Origin: Neospora caninum Liverpool
Taxonomy: Eukaryota > Apicomplexa > Conoidasida > Eucoccidiorida > Sarcocystidae
NCBI RefSeq assembly: GCF_000208865.1
Contig: NC_018395.1
Span: 465,920-529,919, forward strand
DNA length: 64,000 bases
Reading direction: 5' to 3'
Positions within the stretch are counted from its first letter, which is position 1. Each line of letters opens with the position of its first letter. Positions 13,942 to 25,269 of the stretch are shown here, one piece after another. Position numbers and translations under genes: made by a program. The notes beneath the pieces are model-generated. The model was not told the origin of the DNA, made no database searches, and saw only the letters and a program-made list of their open reading frames with translations.

Positions 13942-16900
13942 GTATATGTCGACAAATGGCGTGTCTTTTGAGAGCCATAGTTGTGTGTCTATCGCTTTAG
14001 GCAGTGTTTCTCTTGCTCAAAGACACTCGCCCAGACGCGACTTCCGAGTCGAGAGAGCTCACCTTCATGTTTTTTCGTTGCTTGTAGGCTGCCTTAACGA
14101 AGCTGAGCCGGTCGCTTGCGACGGCCCAGAGAGCTGCGCAGTCCTGGTGGAAAGAATTTGCCTTTGACAGGATGGCACCAGGCATTTGCCGGCCCTCGCC
14201 TTCAGCGGCCGGCGCGGTGGAGAGCGAGAAGGCCGAGGCAGACCCGAAGGGTGCCCTGTCTCCGTCGGGGCCGCCTTGGGCTCCAAACGCGCCCTGCGCC
14301 GCCGCCTCGGCAGCCGCCAGCACGGTAGCGTCTTTGAGAAGCAAGTCCGCGAGCGCACGCACCTGCGTGGTACTTCGCAGCCAGAACCCCACGCCGCGCT
14401 GAAGAACAGAGACGGGAAAAAGCGACAGTTTCAAGGCCTCGCTGAGGAACTCGCGCCGACAATGAAGGTTTGACACGACCCCGGATGCGAAAACGCAGAG
14501 GCGCGACGACGCAAATCAGCACCTGACTTCAGCTCCCAGGCTCGCGCTGTGGTCACTGAGAAGCAGGCGACACATGCGGGCACAATCCGGCTGGCGGCCC
14601 ACACACAGGGCGTGGTGGACTCTCTGCGCCTGTGGAAGAAACGCGACAGCGGCTGGAACGCATCGAATCGAACGCGCATGCAAGAAAGAAGAGAACACAC
14701 CCCGTCGCAGGCCGCAAGGGAAGCCTTTAAATTCTCCCGAGTGCTCAGTGACAAGAGAAAACACGTGGTACGAATCAGCCAGAAAGGGGACGTCCCCCTC
14801 CAGGCAGCACGAGGCTCCGCCTCTGGGGTGTCTGGTGGTGTCGAGAACCGAGTTTGCCTTCCACGCCTTTCGTTTGTGTTTTCCTTTTGTCGTGTTCTCC
14901 CTTCCCGCGACAGCCTGAACCTACTTTCTTCATGTTGGACCAAAGCAATTTGTCTTGAGCGCCGGTGGCCTTCCGGGCAGCGGCGACGGCCTCCGCGAGC
15001 ATCGCCTCTTCTCCATCTGCCTGGACACACCAGCAGAGGTCTTCGCTGCTCAGCAGAAGCGCAGGGAGAGGACGAGACGACTGACGTGAGGCCGCGCGTC
15101 GAGCACCAGCGCCGGAGAGGTCTGCGTCCGCCTCCTACGACAAACGGAGACACCAACGCGCACCGCACAAGCAGGCGAATAACGACTGTGGCGAAAAACG
15201 AAGCGAGGCGGAACTCGAGGGCGAAGACGGAGGAGGGACGCGAACGATGTAGCGACGCATTGCGCAATTGGAAGCGAGGGAGGCAAAACAACCAAGGCAG
15301 AGAGAGCCATAGATACCCTGAAACTGCAAAGGGCTCGGACCCCGGAGCTGCCACAAGGAGGCAAACCCCCGCCTCTCTCGCGCGGGGACACGGAAAGATC
15401 ACATTCCTTTCCCGGGGCCCCCGATTGTTCTTTTCTGGTGTTGCGCGGGTGCGTGGGGCCTTGCCTTCGAGGCGACACGCGGTATCTGCTCCTTCAGGGA
15501 CATCTGCGTTTCCTCCCCCGCGCTCATCTCTGTGTTCAGATCCACGGCGTTTCCCCCTCCGATTCTCTAGCCCCTTCCTTCCTTCCTTCGCATTCACGCG
15601 GTTCTCCGCCTCACCGCCAACTGGAGAAGGCCTAGCCGCGCTCTCGCTAGGCAGGCCTCCTTGTCCAGCTCGCCGGCCCTTCGGCGTTTGCTGTCTGCGG
15701 CAGCAGTCGACGTCCGCAGCGCCCAACTGCGGAGTGCGTTGCCTGCAAGTCGCGCCGCCTGTTCCTGGACGGGGCCCAAGTCCCGTTTCGTTCTGGGTTC
15801 AGGTTCCTTCGCGTCGACACCCTCCCAGCCTCCCCAATTCGCCCGCGCGGCAGAGCGGATTGCCACAACTCCCTCGGCACGGGCAGAAAGGCCTTCGTCC
15901 CCGGTCCGCTCGGTTCCTGCGTCGCGCGGGGCGACAAGAGCCTCTGAGGCGGCGCCCGCAGCTTCGAGGACGGCCGCCGCGACCAGCGGGAAATCCTCAA
16001 CGAGTGTGGAGACAGGTTTGTACCCCCGCTCGCCCTGGCCCCGCTCTAGAGCCCTGAGCGCAGCCACAAAGCCCCACAGCTGTCGCTGCTCCAGGGGCGA
16101 CAGGCGAAGGCCCGGAATCTCCAGAGCGAGGAGCTGCAGAAGCATCTCGAAGTCGGCCTGCGCCAGGCAAACAGCGAGGGGGTCAAGCGACGCAGCCGAG
16201 GAGGCAGACAGACACGAGAGCGTAGACGAGAGGGGAGACGCGGGGCGAGTGGCATTTTGGCTTCCGCATGCGCTTGGGTCGAAACGCGAAGCCCCGCAGG
16301 TGCTCGACCCCGACGAAAAATCCACTTCCTTCTTCTTCCCGAAGCCGAGAAGGTCTGACACATCGAAGGGGTCGTCCTCGTCCTGCCCAGACGCGGGCCC
16401 AAACAAATCCTCGGCTCTCTCGCCGAGCTTCCTTCTCGGCTGCGACGCCCCGGCCACGAAGCTCGTCGAGGTAAACCCCGGCAGGTCGTCTCGTCCTGAG
16501 GCAGCAGCCGCGTCACCCCTGTCCCCATCCCCTTTGAGGTCTCTCCCTTCTGTGTCGCTCGCCCCTGCAGCTTCGCCTCTGCCGGCCACCCCACACCGCC
16601 TCAGCAGGGCCACGAAGAACGCCTCCCTCCCCGTGGCTGGGCCCAGGGGCACGCCGCCGTCTCCGGGGGCTGCCTCCACGGAGACAGAGGGAGCAGAGCG
16701 ACCCCCGTCCCAGGCTGCGCCGGCCGCTTGCCGCGCCGAAGAAGTTCCCGAGTCCCGCGGGCCTTTCCGTCCATCATCTCGAAACACCCGAGAGGCGCGC
16801 GCCGCCAGGAGCTCCTGTTCCTGTGCTGCGAACTGGAGAAACACCGCAGAGAGGCACGTCATCGAGGCCTGCAGGAGGGTTTGGAGGACGCAGCAGCAGC

Positions 16901-19900
16901 AGCAAAGCTCGTCCGGCCTGGCAGTTCCCCTTCTCCCGCCCGCGTGTTCAGGACAGGCACAGACGGCGTGTGCGCCTCCCGCCGGCGCGTAGAGGCCGAC
17001 ACTCGCTAACCCGTCTCCTGCATCGGCCTCGTCAGGAGGCGCAGGATCCCACAAACCATCCGACCCTGCCTCGCTTCCTCTCGAGCGTTTCGCCTCGTCC
17101 TCAAAGTGTCCCCCGAGAAGCCGCTCGGTCTCCGAACGCGCCGCCTTTGTCGCGTTACCGCCGACTTCGCGCCCCTCGCGCGACGCGGCGCTTTTGTCTC
17201 GGGGAGTCAGCCCGGCGGCACGGAGACACCTGAGCAGAGTTCCTAGAATCCACTTCACAGTCCCGACAAAGCCGCTCGAGAAGAGAGACCCGACGACTGC
17301 GGGGTGGTAAGGGAGAAGCAGGGGCGGAGCCCCGACCTGGAGCATGCGTCGCTCGGCCTCCCGCTGTTCGTGTTGCTGGGCGATCGCAGCTTGCGACGCT
17401 TGCGCCGCCGACTGGGACGAGGCAACTGAGGCGACTGTCGCGGCCGCAGCGTTGGTGGGGTTCAGGGCCGACGTCGCCCTCTTGGGGGCGCGCAACGGAG
17501 ACGCAAGCGAGTGGGGAGGCCCCTCGAGGGCTCCGCGTCCCCCGGGTGGACTGGCGGGCGCGCCCGCGAGCGGTGCCCAAGGTAACGTAGCGACGGGGAG
17601 AAGAAATGGCAAGAGGGTGTGCAGCGAGAACGCCTGGACCAGGCCGGGAACGGGACACACAAGGAGGGCCCTGGCCGAGACTGGAGCCGCGCGCCGGTGT
17701 CGCGTCGGTACGGAGGAGCTTCCTGGAGAGACAGGAAAATCGGCGGCGGCTTGGCGACTCACGGCGAGGGCGCACAGGGCTCCAGGGGTGTGGTGGGGCA
17801 GGGCTGGGGCGCGGGCCGCCCGGGAAGTGTCTCCTGACTCCTCGTCCAGCGAGGAGGCGGCCGTGAAGCCTCCCAAACCGGAGGCTGAGGGCGGCAGCGC
17901 CAGGAAGGCGAGGAGCGAGGCAGACGCCTCAGGGCCCCACCACGCGTCGCGCAGACCCGCGACGAGAGGGTGTCGGTAAAAGGCCTGGAGCTGCGAGGGG
18001 AGACAGTCCTCAGGCGGCAGGGGCAGGAGTCGGAGCCAGATGTGTGGGGCGAACTGTGGGGCAAGGCGGCTAGACCCGCTTCCTGGAACGCGACCGTCTC
18101 CCATCTGCGATCTCGAGACACAGACAAACAGATACACACAACTGCCGGCGTCGCCCTGATCGCTCCAGGCTTCGGCAGCGCCGCGGTCACGCCCGCATTC
18201 GACTGTCTTCACGAGAAGACCCATCGCGGCTCCTGGGAGGCGACAGAATCCCATGTGGGCGACCCGACGAAGCGCCACCGACGACTCTTGGACGCCCTCC
18301 GAGCTGCTCGCGTCTCCAGAAGACGGCTCCAGGCCGCGTCCTGTCTCAGAGACAGCGGGCGCTCCTCCGCTCCGTGACCCGCCGCCTTCTGCGCAATCGT
18401 CTCCCTGGTCTCTGTCTTCCGTCTCAGGCGGCGGCACCGCCAGCATTCCCTGCCCCCGGCGCCGGCTTCGCAGTCTCCCATAGGCCGAGGCGTAGCCCGC
18501 GGCGGGGCTCGGGACTTCTTGAGTTCGCGGCACCTGACTAGGAGCTGAGGGGTGAGATGGGTTTGGCGAAGGAGAGCCCGCCGCAGAGACTCCACTTGCG
18601 ACGCGCCTCGCCGCTTCAGGCGTGGTCTGCCGAGGAGTCGGTTTCCCGAACCCAACAAGCGGCAACGCTGCCTCCGGCTCCACGTGGGGCGCTGCCGCCA
18701 CAGCCGCGAGGACCGAGAGGGCCCGCGCGAGGTCCAGTTCCTGGTCGCGGGGGTCTGCGGCGAGAACGGGAGAAGAGACACCTGAATTCGGAGACGCCAG
18801 GCACGGGCCGTCCCTCCTAGCGGTCGTGGTGAGAGAGGCCACGCCCGCGCCGGAAGCCTTGGCGCATGCAAAGCCTTGCGCCAGGCCTGAGAGAGCCTGA
18901 CTCTCCGAAGCGCTGGCAGAGGACGGCTGCGCCTCGGAGTCGGCAGGCTGCGGGCGACCTGCAACGGGGACCGACCGGCTGAGGCACGGCAGGGTTGCCG
19001 CGAGCTGCGTCGCCTCGGGGGAGAAAGGGACAACGAGAGGGAGACCCCGAAGGGAATAGACAAAGACGAGGGGGGAGTCGGTCTCAACTGCTGGCGCCTC
19101 CTCGCCTCGCCCGGCACACCATGAGGGGGCCAGCGCCGTCCCCACAGCGAGAGCGTCTGGGGCGAGGGCGAGGCACGCGACCCGGCGGCGTCGAGGGACA
19201 GTCGCGACCGCGAACAGCGACAGTCTCGAGAGTGCGCAGCCGCCACGCTCTTCGCCCGCTCTTGGCACGTCCCAGTCTCCATATGGAGAGACAGCAGGGA
19301 ATCCCTGACCCCGCGCAGATCGACGCAGCCGCTGGGTGCCAGCGCGTGGCTTGGCAAGACGAAGAAGGAAAAGGAAGCACTTTGCGCCTCCGGAGAAGAT
19401 CGATGACGCGTTGGCGTCGCCCACGGACGTCGAGCAAGACGGACGGGCGCGCCCCCTGTGAGGTCGGACACAAGAGGCCGCCTGTCCATGGGAATGCTGA
19501 CTGCTGAGGCGGGAGGCGCCGAAGGACGGCGAGCTAGGTGCGGCCGGGGACTTGGTTTCCGCAGTCTCCAGGAAGAACAGCGGAGAAGCGAGAAGAAGCG
19601 CTGAGGAAGAGACGACGCATGCATGGAGAAGCGGCTCGCCGACAGAGCCGAGAGTCGCGTGCATCTCGCCGGGGCTGAGGGCTGCCCAAACACCGAGCCG
19701 CTCGAAGCAGAGCGACCCTGCGCCTCTGCGGCCGAAGCCGTCGATGGAGGACACGACGCGATATCGCGTCCGTGATCGATTTTCCTCTGCAGGACTTTGC
19801 GTACGCCCGGCGTCTCGCGGCTGCTCGTTGATCGAGGACGCCTCCTGCGCCGACCGCAGCGGTCCAAGCGCATAGACAAACAGAGCATAAGAGAGCGACG

Positions 19901-22900
19901 CAGACGGGGGAGACAGTCGCGCGCTCCCAGGTTCGACACATGTCGCGTTTTGCACGTCTTCGGTCCCAGAGGCCGCGGGCGGCAGGCTTCCGTCGGGACC
20001 GTTTTCCACCAAAAGAAGGAGAAGCAGGCGAGACTTGATTGTTCGCGCGAGGAAGACGACAGGCAGCTCCAGGACTTGCGAGGCGACAATGCGCGAGAAC
20101 GGGAAGAAAGGCGAGCGGCGCCCCGCTGCGGAAGCGCAGTGAGACCGAGAGGAGACAGCACTTCCGGGAGGAGACTGAGGAAGAAGCGGCGACAGGGAGG
20201 GAGAGAAGGCGAGAGAGACCTCGCGGATTCCAAAAAGGGCGTGAAGCAGATCGACCTCGAAAGCATACAGAAACGGCCGGCGTCGCGCCTTTGTGAGCTT
20301 GCATGCGTCCTCTTCGTCGGCCGAATCTGCTGCGACACAGACGAGGACGGGCAAGCGACCGCTCAGCATGTCCCGAGTGTTCAGTGTCTCGTCGTTTTCT
20401 CTCTCGCCGGCTCCTGCGAAAACGCGGATCGGACTTTCCAGTGTCTCGTGTTCAGAGTCTCCAAACGCGAGGCCGCCGTCGCCAGCTCCGGTGCACGTGC
20501 GCTGAAAGAGCGCGAGGGACGAGGCAGGAAGCCAGGAGACTGTGCGCATCAACGGCAGGGGTTTTCCCCGCTTGGCAGCCTTCTTGTCGCTCGCGCGCCC
20601 TTCCCTCCGCAGGCTGTCCCTGTTGGGCTCGGCTCGCCGCACGCGACCGTCCCCACCGACGAGCAGAGACTGGAGACAGCACACCGGCGGACTGCCTGCA
20701 AGCATGTCGCTGTAGTACCAGAGGAAAACCCGGCCCTTGGCGGCCTCGCCCTCAGCCGGCGTCGCCACGACGCCTGCAGCCACATTGAAAGCTGGGAGCA
20801 CCGCCAGAGACACGAGGGAAGGACGCACCCAACGCGAAGAGGGCGAAGCCCGAGAAGCGGACGGCGAGGCGGGGGGGCGAGATGCTGTCCCTTCTGTGGG
20901 GTCGCCGCCCGGGGGCGCTCCGGAAGGCGCACGACACGGAGATTGAGCGCGCGAAGAGCCAGCGTGTCCTGAGTCGGGAGTGGGGACTGGAGACACGCGT
21001 CCGCCGGGGCGCTGCTGCGGAAGGCGCGGGTCTTCCTCTTCTGCCTTTGCAGCGCCGCACACCGAGGTCGAACTCGCAACGCCCCCCGAAGGCGGCACGA
21101 GCTGCGTCGCGCAGTGAGACTGGGAAGGCGTCGCGAGTCCAGAGGGTGCGAGTGTTTGCTGGAGAGGCAGCAGCAACAGAGAAGAAGGCGTCGAGGAGAA
21201 GGCGCCCAGAGGCCGCAAAAGGCTGCCGCTCCTGCTGGGGGGCCATAGGGTCCCGAGCGAGGCCTTGGGCGACACAGGGTCGAAGCTCCGCGACACCGAC
21301 GAGAGACAGCGAAGCGCGTAGTGCAGAGACGGGCCAACCACGGAGGGAGGCCGAGCGGCAGCTGACGTGCGGGGATGTCCAGATGCAGACAGCGACGCGA
21401 GAGGCGAGAGAGACGAGAGGCGACGCTCACTCTCTGCGTGTCCTTCGTTGTCTTCGCCAGCTGCGCCGCCCTCCAGCTGCGTTTCCGGGTGGGGACTTGG
21501 CCCCTCCGGCGAGCAGCAGAGAACCAGCGGAGAGAGGAGCAACTCGACGAGGTCGTGCGCGCCTGTCCGCAGCGTGAGGCGGCAGGGCGGAATCGCAGAG
21601 GCCAGAAGCCCGGAGAGCTCGCCCCACACCAAGTTGCCGCCCATCGCTGCGACCGACGCCGAGGCTGCACTCGCGCGGCGCTGCGTGGACAAAATTTGTT
21701 GCTGCTGTCTGGGACCGACGAGGGGAGGAATCGCGGCGCTCGCGCCGCACAGTGGAAGGCCCCCAGCCACGGCGGCTCCCACGACCACGCCGGCTGGGAC
21801 GGGGGGGACGGCGGACGAAGAAGAGACTGTCAGGAAGGAGGCTGAGAACGACAGACGCAGGACAGACACCCACGCGAGGAGCTTGCAAAGGACGAATGAC
21901 GTTTGAAGAAGACAGATGATAGCGGCAGAAACAAAACTCGGAAACGAAGGCACGCAAAAAGAGAAATGAAAACACACATCGTAAAACGGACGATCGGCGG
22001 CGGGGGGGGGGGGGGCAGGGGGGTTCAACAGCGGCCATCCTGGGAGCGACCGACAAAGAGGAAGGTTCCGACGTCGAAATGGAGAGCGGTGGCCCGACCG
22101 CCACACTAAATTCGTCTTTTAGCTTTGGTGTTTTACTTGCAATAGCATTTGTATTCCAAACCATTACAGGTCGATATATCTCCCAGTCCACCACGATTGG
22201 TTTTCAAGCTAAACACCTAACGGTCCCATCGATTTTTCTGCCTCATCCCTCATATAGCTACCTGTCTCTTTTCTCTCGCGTGTGTTTCTTTTCTGTCTCG
22301 TTTCCTTCGCATGTCTCTGTTCTCTCTTCTCCCTGTGTCCCTGTTCTTGGCACTCTCTGACTGTCTGTACGCGCCTAGCTCGTTTTGTGGGGTTGTGTCC
22401 CTGGATATTTCCGTGGGGTCTCTGGCTGTCGCCTGCAGGCTCTGTTCATGCAACTACATGGACGTCGCGAAGCACCAGGGGTTACAGAGGCAACACGGAG
22501 CGTCGCGCCCTTCTACACAGGAAGAGAAGACACCCACGGTCGCCTACTCATCAGGGATATTTCGCAGAGTTCCGCCTTCTCGATCGCCACTACATCCAAC
22601 CCTGCGTCGACAGGCACCTGAGCGGGGCCGGCGACGCGCTGAACGACGGGGCGTCCGACGGCTCCTCTGGAGAGCCCGTCGACCATGAACGCTCCAAGGA
22701 AGGCGAACTGTCGCCTTTCGGACTTCTCCCTCGATCGCTTTCTCCCCCCCGCGCGCCGCGCTGTCTCTTCGCCTTCGCCCGGCCGTCTCTCGTCGGAGCC
22801 TGTGCAAAAGGCCGTGGCTTCTTGCCCTCGTGAACACGGATACAGCGAGGAACGCCCCGAGGCGAGGGCGGCGCGGGGGCTTCTCGCCCCTCCCGTAGCG

Positions 22901-25269
22901 CGGCGCTGTGTGGAGAAGAAGTTGGACACGTCGTTGTCAAGGCACGCCTCTGACGCGAGGTGGAAGAACAGAATGTGCTGTCTCGGCACAGCTGCAAAAG
23001 GCGAACAGTCTGTGAGACCAAAGTCTAGAGCCGACAGACCGCTGCCCCCGATTCCGTGCTGGCGTTCGTCGAGTTCGAGAACCGCGACTTGGACGGCGGC
23101 TCGGCCACCTCGCAGCGACGAGCGTGGCGAGGAGCCCGTTTTCGTCTTCTCTCGCATGTCTCTCTCGGTCTCGCTTCGCTTGAATCTGGACTCGAGACCT
23201 CTGGCAGGCGCACTCTCGGGCTCTGTCTCCTCCTCGGCGCGCATCGTCCTCCTCTTTGCTTCCCGCCCTCGCCCGGCGCGTCTCCCATGGTCGGCCTCGG
23301 TCCCCACTGCGAAGCAAGAAGGAAGCGACAGTTCGACGCGCACGGCGAGCTCCATGGCGCCCGAGCAAGGTTCGCGTTCGCGCCAAACGTGGACGCCCCA
23401 GCCCTCAACATCGGCGAAGAGAAGCAACGCCGTGCATGCCGTCGCCGGATGCAGCTGGACACTCCGCACAGTTCCCATGTGTGTGCACACGCTCATTGCG
23501 TAGGCGTGGCCCAGCACGAGGACGGAGGACGCGGCGGAAGAGGAAGCGGCGGAAAGAGGCGAAACGTGTGCACACCGATGCGACAGGCGAGACGGTCGGG
23601 GCGCAGCCGGAGACACCTCTCTGGCCTGCAATCGCCTCAGACGCGCCGGGCCTTCGTCGCTGGAGTCTCCGTCCTCGCGGAGGGTTTGGAGAAGAACGAG
23701 AGGCGGCCAGAGCGACGGGAAGGGAGCGGGCAGAACTTTAGAGAGAAGCGAGAGGAGCACGGAGGGAGGCGGAGAAAGCGCAGACGTTTCCGGAGACAGA
23801 AGGAAGCCGCCAAGTACACTGCGGTCTGCGCCGTCGACCCCGACACCCGAGAGTGCATGCAGAGGCGGCAGGGCTTCTAGGGACGGGGGACGCGAGCTCG
23901 GCTGGCTTCTGCGGTCGCCGTGCCACAAATCCTCCCCGGAAAACGTCGCGCCTCGACTCACCGGACATGACGCAGACGCGACCGAGTCTCCTGATCCTAC
24001 CGAGGAGAAACTTCTCGTTGGCCGCGAGAGAGACTGACAGCTGACTTCTGTGAGGAAAGACCGTCTCCGCGTCCCTGCGTGGAAGCACGCATCTTGCCGC
24101 CCCGCGCCCTGATGCGCAAAGGGACTTCCCTCCAGAGGCCCAGCTGCGACGACGCCCTCAGCACATGCGCGGGTCTTGTAGCGCCGCCCTCTGAGCGGAT
24201 ACACCGGAGAGCCCCAGAGCGCCGGCGACCCATGGGAGAAGAGCGCAACGGAGGCGAGCCGCGAGAGGCCATCGGACTCTGCGCTGGGCTCTCGAAGCGC
24301 CTCCTTCTCTGCCCCTGATTCAGCAGGAGCCGCCAAAGTCGGGCGGGAAAGTTCCTGGGCAAAAAGAAGAGCCGGAACGTGGAGGAGATACACCTCATTG
24401 CTTAGCGAAATGTAGACGCAGTCCGGGGGACACCGGAGCTGTGAGCAGGAGTGGACGGCGGCGGCGTAAACGAACGAAGAAGACAGAGACAGACAGGCAG
24501 CAACTTGCTCCCGAGAGAGACAGCCCTCGGACGAAGAGACAGCGGCTGCTGCGTGTGGGGAAGCCGCGCGGCCTGCCGGGTGGGCGGCAGGTGGACCGGG
24601 GGGAGATTCGAAGGATGAGGCACGGGAACCTTCAGCAGAGCCTGCCTGGAGGCGCGGCGGGGAGCAGAGAGTTGGACACGAAGAAGCGAAAGAAGAAGAG
24701 GTGTGAACGAGAGGAGAGACTGCCGTCACAATCACACAGAAGGGCGGAAGAGACGCGTGGCAGCTGATTTTGCCTCCAGTAGCCACCGGCGGCAGAGGGA
24801 TGCACGCGCCGAGCAGGGCGTCGGGAGAGCAAGGGAAGGCCTGGGGCGAACACGGAGAAGGTGAAGAGGCTGGACTGGCTGAAGTCCAGTTCGGCTTATG
24901 TGCAGAGTCGACGAGGTGGCCGAGAGGCGGAGACGGCCCCGAGGAGGTCGACGTGACAGAAAGGGAGGGGGTCTGAGAGCTGGATGCGACGGAAGGCGGG
25001 AAGGAGGGAAACGCGTAGGCGTCCGCCTGAGGTGTCGTGACAGCGGACGACGAGACAGAGGAGCACGGAAGAGAAGAGCCCTCCCATCCACGGGCTTGGG
25101 AGGATGCCCGCGACTTGCCTCGAAAGGCTGCGCCGCCGGGAAGATCCTCGACCTCTGTCCTCCCTCGAGGCTCAGGCTGCGCGGGAGACGGCACCGCCAA
25201 CTTCACAGACGAGGAAAAGGGGGAAGACGACGAAGACGCGAATGACGGAGGAGGGGAGAAGGGCGGCAT
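2020..25269 (-). CDS. RAV1: Giant Rav1/DmX (rabconnectin-3 alpha) homologue, RAVE complex
   Basis: Rav1/DmX proteins are the scaffold of the RAVE complex that assembles V-ATPase on endomembranes. Exons proposed: A 25269-~22550, B ~21900-15615, C 15080-14925, D 14449-14063, E 13736-13602, F 13158-2020. C to F join in phase 0 and carry the family core: 'SNMKK' then 'GVGFWLRST' (C/D), 'DPRWQAAAEKNAYKLV' and 'LALAFFILA' (E), then 'EVCDLCCRQLEDVQLALFL' (start of F). These match in order the Rav1 C-terminal domain signatures of animal DmX proteins. A WD40-type propeller occupies the C-terminus (about 4870 to 2020). Exons A and B have WD-like segments at the usual N-terminal position. The ~6,900 residues are about twice the animal size because of Ser/Pro/Gly/Ala insertions, and exon F alone is 11.1 kb. 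The A/B junction is unresolved, so A or B could belong to a separate gene. Start ATG 25269 is the first ATG of its open frame. Confidence 0.83.
13890..13947. repeat. (TA)n microsatellite in Rav1 intron
   Basis: About 20 TA units followed by TGTATATGTATATG variants. It lies between exons D and E of the Rav1 gene. Confidence 0.95.
22002..22023. repeat. Poly-G tract in Rav1 intron
   Basis: A run of 14 G (22002-22015), then CA, then six more G. It sits in the A/B intron near the cytochrome b fragment. Its length may be unreliable in the assembly. Confidence 0.9.
22106..22171 (+). other. Nuclear copy of a mitochondrial cytochrome b fragment (NUMT)
   Basis: The + strand reads L-N-S-S-F-S-F-G-V-L-L-A-I-A-F-V-F-Q-T-I through to T-G. 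That is the first transmembrane helix region of apicomplexan cytochrome b (LNSS..FG.LVA..F..QIITG). The stretch is AT-rich, with codons unlike the GC-rich flanks, and it ends abruptly at both sides. It lies in the intron between exons A and B of the Rav1 gene, antisense to it. The AT-rich run continues to about 22260 and may include further scrambled mitochondrial sequence that I could not identify. Toxoplasma and its relatives are known to carry many such short fragments (REP elements). Confidence 0.75.

Noticed and set aside
15661..21906. Long + strand frames such as 15661-16992 and 19797-20972
   Set aside because: They are shadows of Rav1 exon B, with the same GC-driven openness and Arg-rich composition.
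22079..22360. A 93-codon + frame starting at 22079
   Set aside because: Its recognisable part is a mitochondrial cytochrome b fragment inside an intron. The rest is unrelated filler, so it is not a functional gene.
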